Origin: Hyphomonas sp. CY54-11-8 | GTDB lineage: Bacteria; Pseudomonadota; Alphaproteobacteria; Caulobacterales; Hyphomonadaceae | Assembly: GCF_000682735.1 (NCBI RefSeq) | Contig: NZ_AWFD01000038.1 | Location: 62,001-126,000 of the forward strand | Reading direction: 5' to 3' | Length of the DNA stretch: 64,000 nt | Shown here: positions 53,501 through 61,533 of the stretch, one piece after another | How positions within the stretch are numbered: position 1 is the first letter of the stretch | Layout: each line of letters starts with the position of its first letter | Notes under the pieces: generated by a model | What the model saw: only the letters and a program-made list of their open reading frames with translations | Told to the model about the DNA's origin: nothing | Database searches by the model: none | Made by a program: the position numbers and the translations under genes

Positions 53501-55259
53501 TGGAGAGATCGTGCACCCAGTAGACATCCGGCGCATCCGGCACAGGCTTTTCACCCGGCCGCACCGGATAACCCGTTTCAAAAGCCGCAAACAGGCCCAT
53601 CTTCTCGAACACGGGCACGCAACGCGAAAGCGGAATGGATCCGTTACGCGAATAGATCTTTACCCGGATCTTGTCCGGATCCTCATTCGGGGTCTGGTAA
53701 GCTCTGGCCACGATGGGGGAATTGGCGCTGAGCCGTGCCATCATGGCGACATCCAGCATCGCCTCTTCCGGCGTGAAGGCTTCGCGATAGGCAGCATTGA
53801 ACGCACCGATAAAGGCGCGGGCCCCTTCCCCCTCGGCCTCGTCGAGATCGGCCTGAATCACGGCCTCGCGAAGGGCCTGGTCCCAGGTGCGGGCGAGTTT
53901 GGTGATCTCGGCTTCCAGTGCCTCAACGTCCGGTTCGGGGTGGTTCCGGTCGATCGCGATCTGGAAGTGTACACGTGCCAGTGGCCCGGTATCGAAATAA
54001 GGCTGAAAGCGGATGAGTTTGCCATTATAGGCTGTCAGCAGCGCTTCGGTGATCCGCTCCCGAAGGGTCGTGTCATAGGCTTCGCGCGACACGTAGACGA
54101 TGGCGGAGACAAACCGGTCGAACTGGTCCCGGCGCAGGAACAAACGGGTGCGCGGCCGGCCGATCAGGTGCAGCGCACCCATGATCATCGGCGCCAGCGT
54201 TTTCGAACTGGTCTGGAACAGCTCATCGCGTGGCCAGGTCTCAAGCAGATTGGCGATGGCCTTCTCGGTGTGCCCGCCGGGCGTTGCCCCGGAGGAGGCG
54301 ATGACTTTCAGCACACGGCGGCGGATGAACGGAATGGAGCGTGCCGTTTCGTCATAGGCTTCGGCCGTGAACAGACCGAGGAAGCGCACTTCCCCGTTTA
54401 CACGCCCCTGCTCGTCATATTTTTTGACCCCGACATAGTCACAGGCGACGCGGCGATGGATGCGACTCATCAGGGTCGACTTGGCGACGATCAATGGGAA
54501 CGGCTCTTCCAGCAATTCCCCAATCTCCGGCGTCAGCACCAAAGGCTCCGCATCCCGGGACAGGACGTTCAAATCCTCGTCACGCAGCAGGCCCAGATTG
54601 CTGCCTTCGATCATGATTGGTTCTTCCGGCAGCACGCGGCCTTCAGCGTCTGTTTCGAACCGGTATTCGCGGCAGCCGAGAAAGACGAAGTGATTTTTCG
54701 TCAGCCATTCCAGGAACGCCACGGCTTCGTGCGTGTCGGCATGCTTCGGTTCTTCCAGCAGGGACAGGCGGCGAATCTCTTCCCTCATCCGCTCCTTCAT
54801 TGGCTTGAAGTCTGCGACTGCCTGTGCCGTGTGTTCCAGCGTCTGGCGCGCGCCTTTGACCAGACGGTCTGCCTCGCGCTCTGTCAGGCGTGGCAGGTGA
54901 ATCTGGATTACCGAGATCATGCGGCCATCGGCCAGGCGAACGACAGGATGGAACATTGTCCGCACTTCAAAGCCCTGATCGGCGCACTCGCCCAAAAGGG
55001 AATCGACCAGGAACGGCATGTCCGGTCCCGCGGCTTCAAGAATGCTGCGGCCCAGCGGGCCCGACGCGCCTACGGCATCGACCAGAATACGCACATCCTG
55101 CTCACCTTCCGGCAAACCCGATGCCCAGTTCCAGAGCCCCCGGGCCAATGCGTCGATGTCGGCCGGTTCCAGGCCGCTCAGCTCTTCATTGCCGGATTCC
55201 AGGGTGACCTGCGTCAGCACCTGATCGAGCGGATCGGTGGCAACAGTCTGATTGTTCAT
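50532..55259 (-). CDS. gdhB: NAD-specific glutamate dehydrogenase, large (GDH-180-type)
   Basis: A 1575-residue dehydrogenase deaminating glutamate to 2-oxoglutarate. It belongs to the large bacterial class with a long N-terminal ACT-like regulatory region (~1-700), a central catalytic part and a long C-terminal region. Key motifs: [29 protein letters not shown], then [12 protein letters not shown] (active-site Lys), and [15 protein letters not shown] (NAD binding). Length matches the ~180 kDa family. It feeds the TCA cycle, whose 2-oxoglutarate dehydrogenase is also in this window. A perfect inverted repeat lies 82 bases upstream. Confidence 0.95.
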   Translation of the reverse strand: [1575 protein letters not shown]

Positions 55260-55340
55260 GGGAGCGACTCACACGGGGAGAAATGAAGGATTCGGAGGTG
55301 TTCCGGTGTAACGCGGGTCACCTAGTCCTTCAACTTGATC

Positions 55341-55354
55341 GTTTCAAATGAAAC
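55341..55354. promoter_or_regulatory. perfect inverted repeat upstream of NAD-GDH
   Basis: GTTTCA-AA-TGAAAC is a 14-base perfect palindrome 82-95 bases upstream of the NAD-GDH start. It has the size of a TetR- or MarR-type operator; the regulator is unknown. Confidence 0.4.
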
Positions 55355-55388
55355 TTCCGTGTTGCACTGGCGAGATACAAAACGCTTT

Positions 55389-55483
55389 CGCCAAAAGAAC
55401 GGGCCCGCCGAACGGGGACGTGTCCGGCGGGCCCTACAGGCCTTGATCCGCAGGCTGGGTGGGGGGACGCACGCGGAGGCCTG
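55389..55483 (-). ncRNA. candidate small RNA or terminator structure
   Basis: Read on the minus strand, a composite hairpin (CAGGCC...GGCCTG at 55437-55442 and 55478-55483 with an inner CCGC/GCGG stem at 55448-55451 and 55473-55476) is followed by a perfect 10-bp hairpin (55401-55410 with 55425-55434) and then CTTTT. The AT-rich sequence just upstream contains TATAGA. This could be a small RNA of ~95 bases, but the simpler reading is the terminator of the permease gene, 180 bases after its stop. Confidence 0.35.
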
Positions 55484-55610
55484 ATTCTATATTTTGTATC
55501 AAATATTTTATTCGCAAGATCTGCGCATCAGTCCACTTATAAATTCCTGAAATGCTGACAGCCCAAGTCATTCATATCGCGGTGTGGTTGTGGCTTGCCA
55601 TGAATTGCGT

Positions 55611-56732
55611 TTACGCTCCACCATCTTGTGCAGCGTCGGCTGTAACTCTTTCCCCATGAAGCCCTCCCTTGCCCTGAGGATTGCCGTCTGAGGACAGGAG
55701 GATTGCGATCCAGCGTGTCCCTTCGGACTGTGCAAACAGCACCATCATCAACACAGTCAGCGGGGCGGACAGGAACATGCCGGGGATCCCCCAGATCACA
55801 CCCCAGATCGCCAGCGCAAGCAGCACCACCAACGACGACAGGTTGAGTGATTCTCCCATCATACGTGGCTGGATGAAATTACCGATGGAGAATTGCCAGA
55901 AACTGACCACCGCCAGAACGATTCCGGCGTAGATATATGTGTCCTGCGGCGGAACGCCCGGCACCCAGACCGGCATGCTTGGCTGCACCAGCGCAAAGAG
56001 CGGCGGCACCAGCGCAGCGACGATGGAGCCCACCGTGGGAATGTAGTTCAGCACGAAAATCAGCGCCGATAGGAACAGCGCATTTTTCACGCCCAGCGCC
56101 AGTAGCGATCCATAGGTCAGCACCGTGATCAGGGCCGAGATCACAGTCTGGGTCCAAAGGTAGCTTTCGATCCCGCGCCGGGCCTCTTCCCCCACCTCCC
56201 GCACCTGCGTCCGCGCTTCCGCTTCGGGAAAGATATTGTCGAGCTTCAGCGACCACCCGGACTGGGCCAGGAACAGGAACGCAACATAGATCAGGATCAG
56301 AACGACATCGCCAGACAGGTCACCGGTCGCGTTTGCGATGGTGGCAAAGAATCGCTGGCCGGTCTCGTTGAACAGCAATTCCTGCAGTGTCGGGGCGCCA
56401 GTCATGTGCACGACATCATAGGCCTCCTGGATCAGGCCGTTGATCTTGGTTTCGTACTCGCCGGCGTCGCGGCCGAATTCGGCGATGCCGTTTGCCATCA
56501 GGCCGATGAAGCCAATGAAGCCGCCCAGGACCAGCAGGATCGCAATGATCCGGGCATGGCCGATCTTCAGGAACCGGGTCCAGTTGTCGATCATCGTGGC
56601 GAAGCCCTCGATGGTCAGGAACAGGAACACGGCAAGCGCAAATGGCGCGAGAATGGCGCGTGTCCAGTAAAGGAACGCGATGATCACGCCAGTTGCGATG
56701 ACCCAGATCCCTGTCGTGGCGGCTCGGCTCAT
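55611..56732 (-). CDS. AI-2E family transporter (PerM/YhhT-like permease)
   Basis: A 373-residue membrane protein with about seven or eight helices in the AI-2E transporter family (DUF20). Typical segments are LAPFALAVFLFLTIEGFATM at the start, a soluble loop, then VLNYIPTVGSIVAALVPPLF and the ending helices IWGVIWGIPGMFLSAPLTVLMM. Members have been called quorum-signal or Na+/H+ antiporters but most are untested; I would not name a substrate. ATG 56732 begins at the first helix; the longer frame upstream is not membrane-like. Confidence 0.85.
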   Translation of the reverse strand: MSRAATTGIWVIATGVIIAFLYWTRAILAPFALAVFLFLTIEGFATMIDNWTRFLKIGHARIIAILLVLGGFIGFIGLMANGIAEFGRDAGEYETKINGLIQEAYDVVHMTGAPTLQELLFNETGQRFFATIANATGDLSGDVVLILIYVAFLFLAQSGWSLKLDNIFPEAEARTQVREVGEEARRGIESYLWTQTVISALITVLTYGSLLALGVKNALFLSALIFVLNYIPTVGSIVAALVPPLFALVQPSMPVWVPGVPPQDTYIYAGIVLAVVSFWQFSIGNFIQPRMMGESLNLSSLVVLLALAIWGVIWGIPGMFLSAPLTVLMMVLFAQSEGTRWIAILLSSDGNPQGKGGLHGERVTADAAQDGGA

Positions 56733-56884
56733 GTCCGGATTCCCCTTCTGCCTGCGCTGAGCGTGGCGCCAGCCCCGCTCTGCGTCAAGCAGCCCCCCGC
56801 TGTGCCAGGCCTTTGCACCCCGGCCCTTGCCGAATCCGGCGAATTCTCTAGCGTTCCGGCAGAAACGAAAGAGGCGGGGCATTC

Positions 56885-58417
56885 ATGACAGACTCCATTT
56901 TCATCGGCGGCGCAGACGCCAATGGCACCGGCAAACCGGACGTCGCACAGGAATTGCTGCTGAAGATCGCCAACCGGCATGGCCTCGTCGCCGGTGCGAC
57001 GGGCACGGGCAAGACCGTAACGCTCCAGATCCTCGCCCAGGGCTTTTCCGATGCCGGCGTGCCGGTCTTCTGCGCCGACGTGAAGGGCGACCTCTCAGGC
57101 ATCTGCGTGCCGGGCAGCGAAAAGCATCCGCTTCATCCGAAACTCGTCTCCCGTGCTGAAAAGATCGGCCTCGCCGACTATTCCTATTCCGGCGCCCCCA
57201 CGATTTTCTGGGACCTGTTCGGCGAGAAAGGCCACCCCGTCCGCACCACCATTTCGGAAATGGGCCCGCTGCTGCTGTCGCGCCTGATGGGGCTGACCGA
57301 CGCGCAGGAAGGCGTGCTGAACATCGCCTTCGAATATGCCGACGACAACGGCCTCGCCCTTCTCGACCTGAAAGATCTGCGCAAGCTGCTCGCCCATATG
57401 GGCGACAAGGAAATCCGGGATGAGCTGAGCAAGGAATACGGCAATATCGCCTCCGCCTCGCTGGGCGCCCTGCAGCGCAACCTGCTGGTCATGGAACGCG
57501 AAGGCGCCGAACATTTCTTCGGTGAGCCGGCGCTGGAATTGCCGGACATGATGCGGACCACCACCGATGGCCGCGGCGTCGTCAGCGTTCTGGATTCCAC
57601 CCGCCTCATCAACAGCCCGAAACTCTATTCCACCTTCCTGCTGTGGCTCCTCTCGGAACTCTTCGAACAGCTTCCGGAAGTGGGCGATCCGGACAAGCCG
57701 AAGCTCGTCTTCTTCTTTGACGAAGCTCACCTCCTCTTCGACGACACCCCATCTGCCCTCCTCCAGAAGATCGAACAGGTCGTCCGCCTGATCCGTTCCA
57801 AGGGCGTCGGCGTTTTCTTCGTGACGCAGAACCCGCGCGACCTGCCGGAGAGCGTGCTCGCCCAGCTCGGCAACCGCTTCCAGCATGCCCTGCGCGCCTA
57901 CACGCCGGCGGAACGCAAGGGTGTCCGCGCAGCGTCCGATTCCTTCCGGCCAAATCCGGCCTTCGACACAGAAGAAGTGATCACCACGCTCGGCGTTGGC
58001 GAAGCATTGGTCTCCACACTGGATGCCAAAGGCGCGCCGAGCATTGTTCAGCACACGGTCGTTCGCCCGCCAGCTTCCCGGCTCGGCCCTGCCGAAGATG
58101 CCGAACGCAAGAAGATTATCAATGAGAGCCCGATCGCCGGAAAATATGAAGGCGTGGTCGACCGCGAGTCCGCTTACGAAATCCTGGAAGCCAAGGAAGC
58201 GAAAGCCGCCAAAGAAGCAGAACGCCTGGCCAAAGAGGAAGAAAAAGCGGCAAAGGAACTGGAAAAGAAGAAGGCCCGGACCAAGAGAACCAGTTCGAGC
58301 CGGTCCCGCCGCATGTCTCCGCTGCAAAAGGCGGGCAACCAGGCGGCCCGTTCTGCTGCCCGCGAATTCACCCGCTACATCCTGCGCGGCATTCTGGGCA
58401 GCATGAAGCGCCGCTAG
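56885..58417 (+). CDS. DUF853 HerA-like P-loop ATPase (YjgR-like)
   Basis: A 510-residue ATPase of the DUF853/YjgR family, related to HerA and FtsK-type DNA pumps. Walker A GATGTGKT lies at residues ~37-44 and Walker [12 protein letters not shown] near 275-285, with the sensor segment [22 protein letters not shown] nearby. The C-terminal ~90 residues are Lys/Glu/Ala-rich, coiled-coil-like, and end in Arg/Ser repeats. The family has no settled role, though a DNA-translocation or ATP-dependent remodelling function is suspected. It ends 9 bases before a convergent gene. Confidence 0.85.
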   Translation: MTDSIFIGGADANGTGKPDVAQELLLKIANRHGLVAGATGTGKTVTLQILAQGFSDAGVPVFCADVKGDLSGICVPGSEKHPLHPKLVSRAEKIGLADYSYSGAPTIFWDLFGEKGHPVRTTISEMGPLLLSRLMGLTDAQEGVLNIAFEYADDNGLALLDLKDLRKLLAHMGDKEIRDELSKEYGNIASASLGALQRNLLVMEREGAEHFFGEPALELPDMMRTTTDGRGVVSVLDSTRLINSPKLYSTFLLWLLSELFEQLPEVGDPDKPKLVFFFDEAHLLFDDTPSALLQKIEQVVRLIRSKGVGVFFVTQNPRDLPESVLAQLGNRFQHALRAYTPAERKGVRAASDSFRPNPAFDTEEVITTLGVGEALVSTLDAKGAPSIVQHTVVRPPASRLGPAEDAERKKIINESPIAGKYEGVVDRESAYEILEAKEAKAAKEAERLAKEEEKAAKELEKKKARTKRTSSSRSRRMSPLQKAGNQAARSAAREFTRYILRGILGSMKRR

Positions 58418-58426
58418 GCTTGTGTT

Positions 58427-59425
58427 CTAGTTCGGGCGGGAGTTCGGCTCGGCATCTTCCAGCATGCCGAGTTCGTCATCATCATCATCCATCATATCAG
58501 ATGTGTCGTCGTCGGATGACTGGAAGACCTGACCTTGTTCATAGGTCTCATCGGAATAGGTTTCATCGGCCACCGGGCTGTCTTCACCCATGACTTCTTC
58601 TTCTGCAGCCGCAGCGGCGGCTGCCCTTTCAGCCGCCTTCTCGGCCTTGCGGGCTTCTTTTTCAGCCTGCTTGGCGGCTTTCTTCGCGGCCTTTTCTTCG
58701 GCCCGGCGGGCAGCCTCTTCCAATTGTTCCGGTGTCTTGCGCCGCCCAAACGGCGCATGAATGTCGGTCTTCCGGTCATACTGCATGGAATAGTATTCGT
58801 GGGCCGTATGGGTCAGCGGCTTCGGCGTGAGGTGCAAGCCGTAGGCACGCAGACGTTCAACCACTTCGTCGCGAAGATACATGCCCGGCAGCGATTGCTG
58901 ACTGAAATTGTGCCCCTTCATCCAGTCGCGCACGTCCCATGAGCGGACGCGGCCGACTTCCGACGGCCGGGCCCCACCATGCACTTCCCACATGTAAAGC
59001 GTCGCGATGCCGTTGATCGTGGCATCCATTGCGTCGTCCATGGAATCGACCGGCTCACGCCCCTGGGCCAGCGCAGCGCGCAGCGCCATCTTGCGAGCCT
59101 CAAGTTCCTGATAGGTGTTGCCGATCACGGCCAGTGCGTTGCGGTTCGCGCGGATCATGGAGGCATTGACGCCATCCAGCTGCGGGTGACGCACAGGTAA
59201 AAGAAGGTCCGGTCCGGCCTCCTGAACGGCGTGGACCTGGCCCAGCTCCGAAACGAACCGCTGGAGGTTGATCCTCAATTCATGGCTGACCCCATCCAGG
59301 GCCGACACGATGCCGGCCTGATGTTCTTCGCGCATGCGCCAGAGATGCCAGGCAACCAGCAGCCCGGCAGCGATCATCAGAGAGACCCCGCCGGTAATGA
59401 ACGTGTAGAACTGCGACTCACTCAT
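58427..59425 (-). CDS. hypothetical single-pass membrane protein with charged tail
   Basis: A 332-residue protein. One transmembrane helix near residues 9-29 is followed by a helical cytoplasmic domain (~30-225) and a strongly biased tail: ~225-270 is Glu/Ala/Lys-rich (EEAARRAEEKAAKKAAKQA), likely a single helix, and ~275-332 is Asp/Ser/Glu-rich and acidic. I find no known family. Such a tail resembles scaffold or nucleoid-contacting proteins only in composition. It is convergent with the DUF853 gene and followed by MTAP on the same strand after 69 bases. Confidence 0.65.
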   Translation of the reverse strand: MSESQFYTFITGGVSLMIAAGLLVAWHLWRMREEHQAGIVSALDGVSHELRINLQRFVSELGQVHAVQEAGPDLLLPVRHPQLDGVNASMIRANRNALAVIGNTYQELEARKMALRAALAQGREPVDSMDDAMDATINGIATLYMWEVHGGARPSEVGRVRSWDVRDWMKGHNFSQQSLPGMYLRDEVVERLRAYGLHLTPKPLTHTAHEYYSMQYDRKTDIHAPFGRRKTPEQLEEAARRAEEKAAKKAAKQAEKEARKAEKAAERAAAAAAAEEEVMGEDSPVADETYSDETYEQGQVFQSSDDDTSDMMDDDDDELGMLEDAEPNSRPN

Positions 59426-59494
59426 TCTGAGCTCCCCTCCGATCAGCCCGAAAACGCCAGCCCCGCGAATATTCAGGTTAATGGAACGGAAACC

Positions 59495-60373
59495 TTAGCC
59501 GCCCAGCGCGCGTCCCGCAATCGCCTGCAACTTGTGGATTGTTTCCGGGTTGCGGGCTGCCTCAGCAGTAATCAAGGCATAGTCCAGGCAGGTATCAATT
59601 CCGTCCGGACTCGGCGTACGCTCCGTTCCACTCAGACTTTCCGCCAGTTTTACAACAGCTTTCCGGCCGAGCGTGCTGTTCCGCGCCATGACTTCCAGCA
59701 CATTGGTCACCGTGACGGCCTCTTCCTCTTCGCGCCAGCAATCATAATCGGTCACCATTGCGAGGATGGCATATGGCAGCTCCGCCTCCCGTGCCAGCTT
59801 GGCTTCCGGCATCGCGGTCATGCCGATCACGTCACAGCCCCACCGGCGGTAGAGCTTTGATTCGGCCAGCGACGAGAATTGCGGACCCTCCATGGCGATA
59901 TAGGTGCCACCGCGGTGAATTTTCGCGCCGGCTGCTTCTGCTGCGTCCGCCGCCATCGCGCTGAAACGGGAACAGACCGGGCGGGCCATCGAGACATGTG
60001 CGACCATGCCATCGCCGAAGAAGGTTTTCGAACGGGCAAAAGTCCGGTCGATGAACTGGTCGGCAGCGAGGAAATCGCCCGGCGCATAAGCTTCCTGAAG
60101 GCTGCCACAGGCCGAAATGGCCAGCACATCGGTTACGCCGGCCATCTTCAATGCAGCGATATTGGCACGGTACGGCACTTCGCTTGGGGTCAGCCGATGG
60201 CCACGGCCATGGCGCGGCAGGAAGACCAGTTTTACATCACCAATCCGGCCATGAACCAATGCATCGGATGGCGCGCCCCATGGCGTATCGACGGTTTCTT
60301 CCCGCCGGTCTTCCAGACCGTCAATTTCGTAAAGGCCGGAGCCGCCAATGATACCGAGGGTCCATTTGCTCAT
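59495..60373 (-). CDS. mtnP: S-methyl-5'-thioadenosine phosphorylase
   Basis: A 292-residue nucleoside phosphorylase of the MTAP type, cleaving 5'-methylthioadenosine for methionine salvage. It has the phosphate-binding GIIGGSGLYE start and PRHGRGH, base-binding SACGSLQE, MEGPQFSS and the MTAMPEAKLAREAELPYA block that typifies MTAPs rather than guanosine phosphorylases. Length is normal. It overlaps the upstream GNAT gene by ATGA and so belongs to a three-gene operon with it and the unknown 60884 gene. Other salvage genes are not nearby. Confidence 0.92.
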   Translation of the reverse strand: MSKWTLGIIGGSGLYEIDGLEDRREETVDTPWGAPSDALVHGRIGDVKLVFLPRHGRGHRLTPSEVPYRANIAALKMAGVTDVLAISACGSLQEAYAPGDFLAADQFIDRTFARSKTFFGDGMVAHVSMARPVCSRFSAMAADAAEAAGAKIHRGGTYIAMEGPQFSSLAESKLYRRWGCDVIGMTAMPEAKLAREAELPYAILAMVTDYDCWREEEEAVTVTNVLEVMARNSTLGRKAVVKLAESLSGTERTPSPDGIDTCLDYALITAEAARNPETIHKLQAIAGRALGG

Positions 60374-60867
60374 CTGGTTGTCCTGAAGTCTTTGCGCATG
60401 CCGATGGGTGGCGGAGAGCGCGGGTTGGGCGTGGTCAGTTCCACATCATCTGCCAGCACGTAACCAAGCCCGGCATAGAAGTCGACCAGCCTCACCTGGT
60501 CGTGACGAACCGCCAATTGCGCGCCCTCTGCGCCGGCGTCGCGGCCTGCCTCTTCGAGCGCCTTCAGGATGACCTCCCCAAAGCCGCGTTTGCGATAGGC
60601 CTCCAGTACGCCGATCCGTTTGATTTCCATCCATGCCCCCTGCCCCGAGGGCCCGGGCACGGGGACCCAGCGACCCGATCCGACGGGCACTCCATCGTCC
60701 AGCAGGATCGCACCGCCACCCTTCTCCAGCTGCGCAGTGACGTATGCCGGTGTCTCCCGGAAAACGGTGGATTCCTCAGATACCCGCCCCGTCCAGATCC
60801 GGCGCGTCAGGTGCTCGACAAGCGTGCCATCCGCCGGCCCTGCGCGACGGAGACGAATACCGGACAT
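60370..60867 (-). CDS. GNAT family N-acetyltransferase
   Basis: A 165-residue acetyltransferase. The acetyl-CoA motif A is IGVLEAYRKRGFGEVILKALEEA, with the pyrophosphate loop RKRGFG; the strand KRIGV precedes it. A final VDFYAGLGYV is the usual last strand region. Substrate unknown. ATG 60867 is chosen, but GTG 60891 or TTG 60906 would extend it by 8 or 13 residues into the upstream gene. It is between an unknown gene and mtnP. Confidence 0.85.
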   Translation of the reverse strand: MSGIRLRRAGPADGTLVEHLTRRIWTGRVSEESTVFRETPAYVTAQLEKGGGAILLDDGVPVGSGRWVPVPGPSGQGAWMEIKRIGVLEAYRKRGFGEVILKALEEAGRDAGAEGAQLAVRHDQVRLVDFYAGLGYVLADDVELTTPNPRSPPPIGMRKDFRTTR

Positions 60868-60883
60868 GCCGATCGTCTCAGGC

Positions 60884-61420
60884 TCACTCACAGACGGCCC
60901 TGACAACGATTTTCGTGAAATGGTCCTCGGTTCTCAGGAACTCCACGAAGCATTTTCCATCTTCAGACGTGTGAATATGGGCGCCGATCGGGAATAGTCC
61001 CTCCTGGCCATTTATCGTCATGGTATAGCCCTTCGTGGTCCGGTCGAGGTAGCTCATGCTCACCCGGTCGCCATTCCCCATCACGATGGTTTTGGTCTCT
61101 CTGGCGGGGATCGCCACGCCCTCGTCCGTGAGCAGGACACCATCCACATTGGGCAGTTCCAAACCAACGGCCTTCTCGGCGACCTTGCGGCTGATCTGAT
61201 CAGCCCGCTTCAGCACGTCGGCCGCTTCTCCGGCGGCTGACGGGTCAATATCCTGTATCTTTTCAAGATTTTCAGCGATCCGGTCGAGCGAAGACGCCAT
61301 GCCCGACAGCGATTTGGGCGATGTGTCCCCCAGCGCGAACATCACGCCCAGACCACCTACGACAGCGCCGCCAACCGCCCCGGCTGCGTTCGCAATACTC
61401 AAAAATTTTCCTTCTGCCAT
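60884..61420 (-). CDS. hypothetical protein with glycine-rich membrane segment
   Basis: A 178-residue protein with a Gly/Ala-rich hydrophobic helix near residues 9-28, a helical region (~35-85, SLDRIAENLEKIQD) and a C-terminal beta-like domain beginning near residue 90 (LPNVDGVLLTDEGVAIPARETKTIVM) that resembles small beta-barrel sensor folds. I do not recognise it. ATG 61420 with GGAGGGAGTG upstream is preferred to extended starts. The gene leads the operon with GNAT and mtnP; a terminator at 61476 separates it from the bc1 operon on the same strand. Confidence 0.6.
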   Translation of the reverse strand: MAEGKFLSIANAAGAVGGAVVGGLGVMFALGDTSPKSLSGMASSLDRIAENLEKIQDIDPSAAGEAADVLKRADQISRKVAEKAVGLELPNVDGVLLTDEGVAIPARETKTIVMGNGDRVSMSYLDRTTKGYTMTINGQEGLFPIGAHIHTSEDGKCFVEFLRTEDHFTKIVVRAVCE

Positions 61421-61475
61421 CACTCCCTCCACCTGAGGGCAAGGAAGATAAAAGCGGGATCGCCGCCGCTGCAAG

Positions 61476-61505
61476 AAAAAAGCCCCGGCAGAACCGGGGC
61501 TTTTT
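61476..61505 (-). terminator. terminator after the bc1 operon
   Basis: An 8-bp stem (61481-61488 with 61494-61501) flanked by A5 and T5 makes a bidirectional intrinsic terminator 28 bases beyond the cytochrome c1 stop on the minus strand. Confidence 0.9.
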
Positions 61506-61533
61506 CAATTCGGATTGTCTGATGAAGCGAGCC

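Larger units (their letters stand above)
55260..55610. other. 351-base gap: NAD-GDH upstream region and a structured GC-rich element
   Basis: The part near the NAD-GDH gene holds an inverted repeat (55341-55354). Next comes a GC-rich block 55401-55483 with two consecutive hairpins, then an AT-rich stretch (55484-55550) and an unremarkable piece before the permease stop at 55611. No protein-coding frame is convincing. Confidence 0.6.

Noticed and set aside
52929-55286. 785-codon open frame antisense to the NAD-glutamate dehydrogenase gene
   Set aside because: Same effect; the protein is Arg/His/Gln-rich with no family features.
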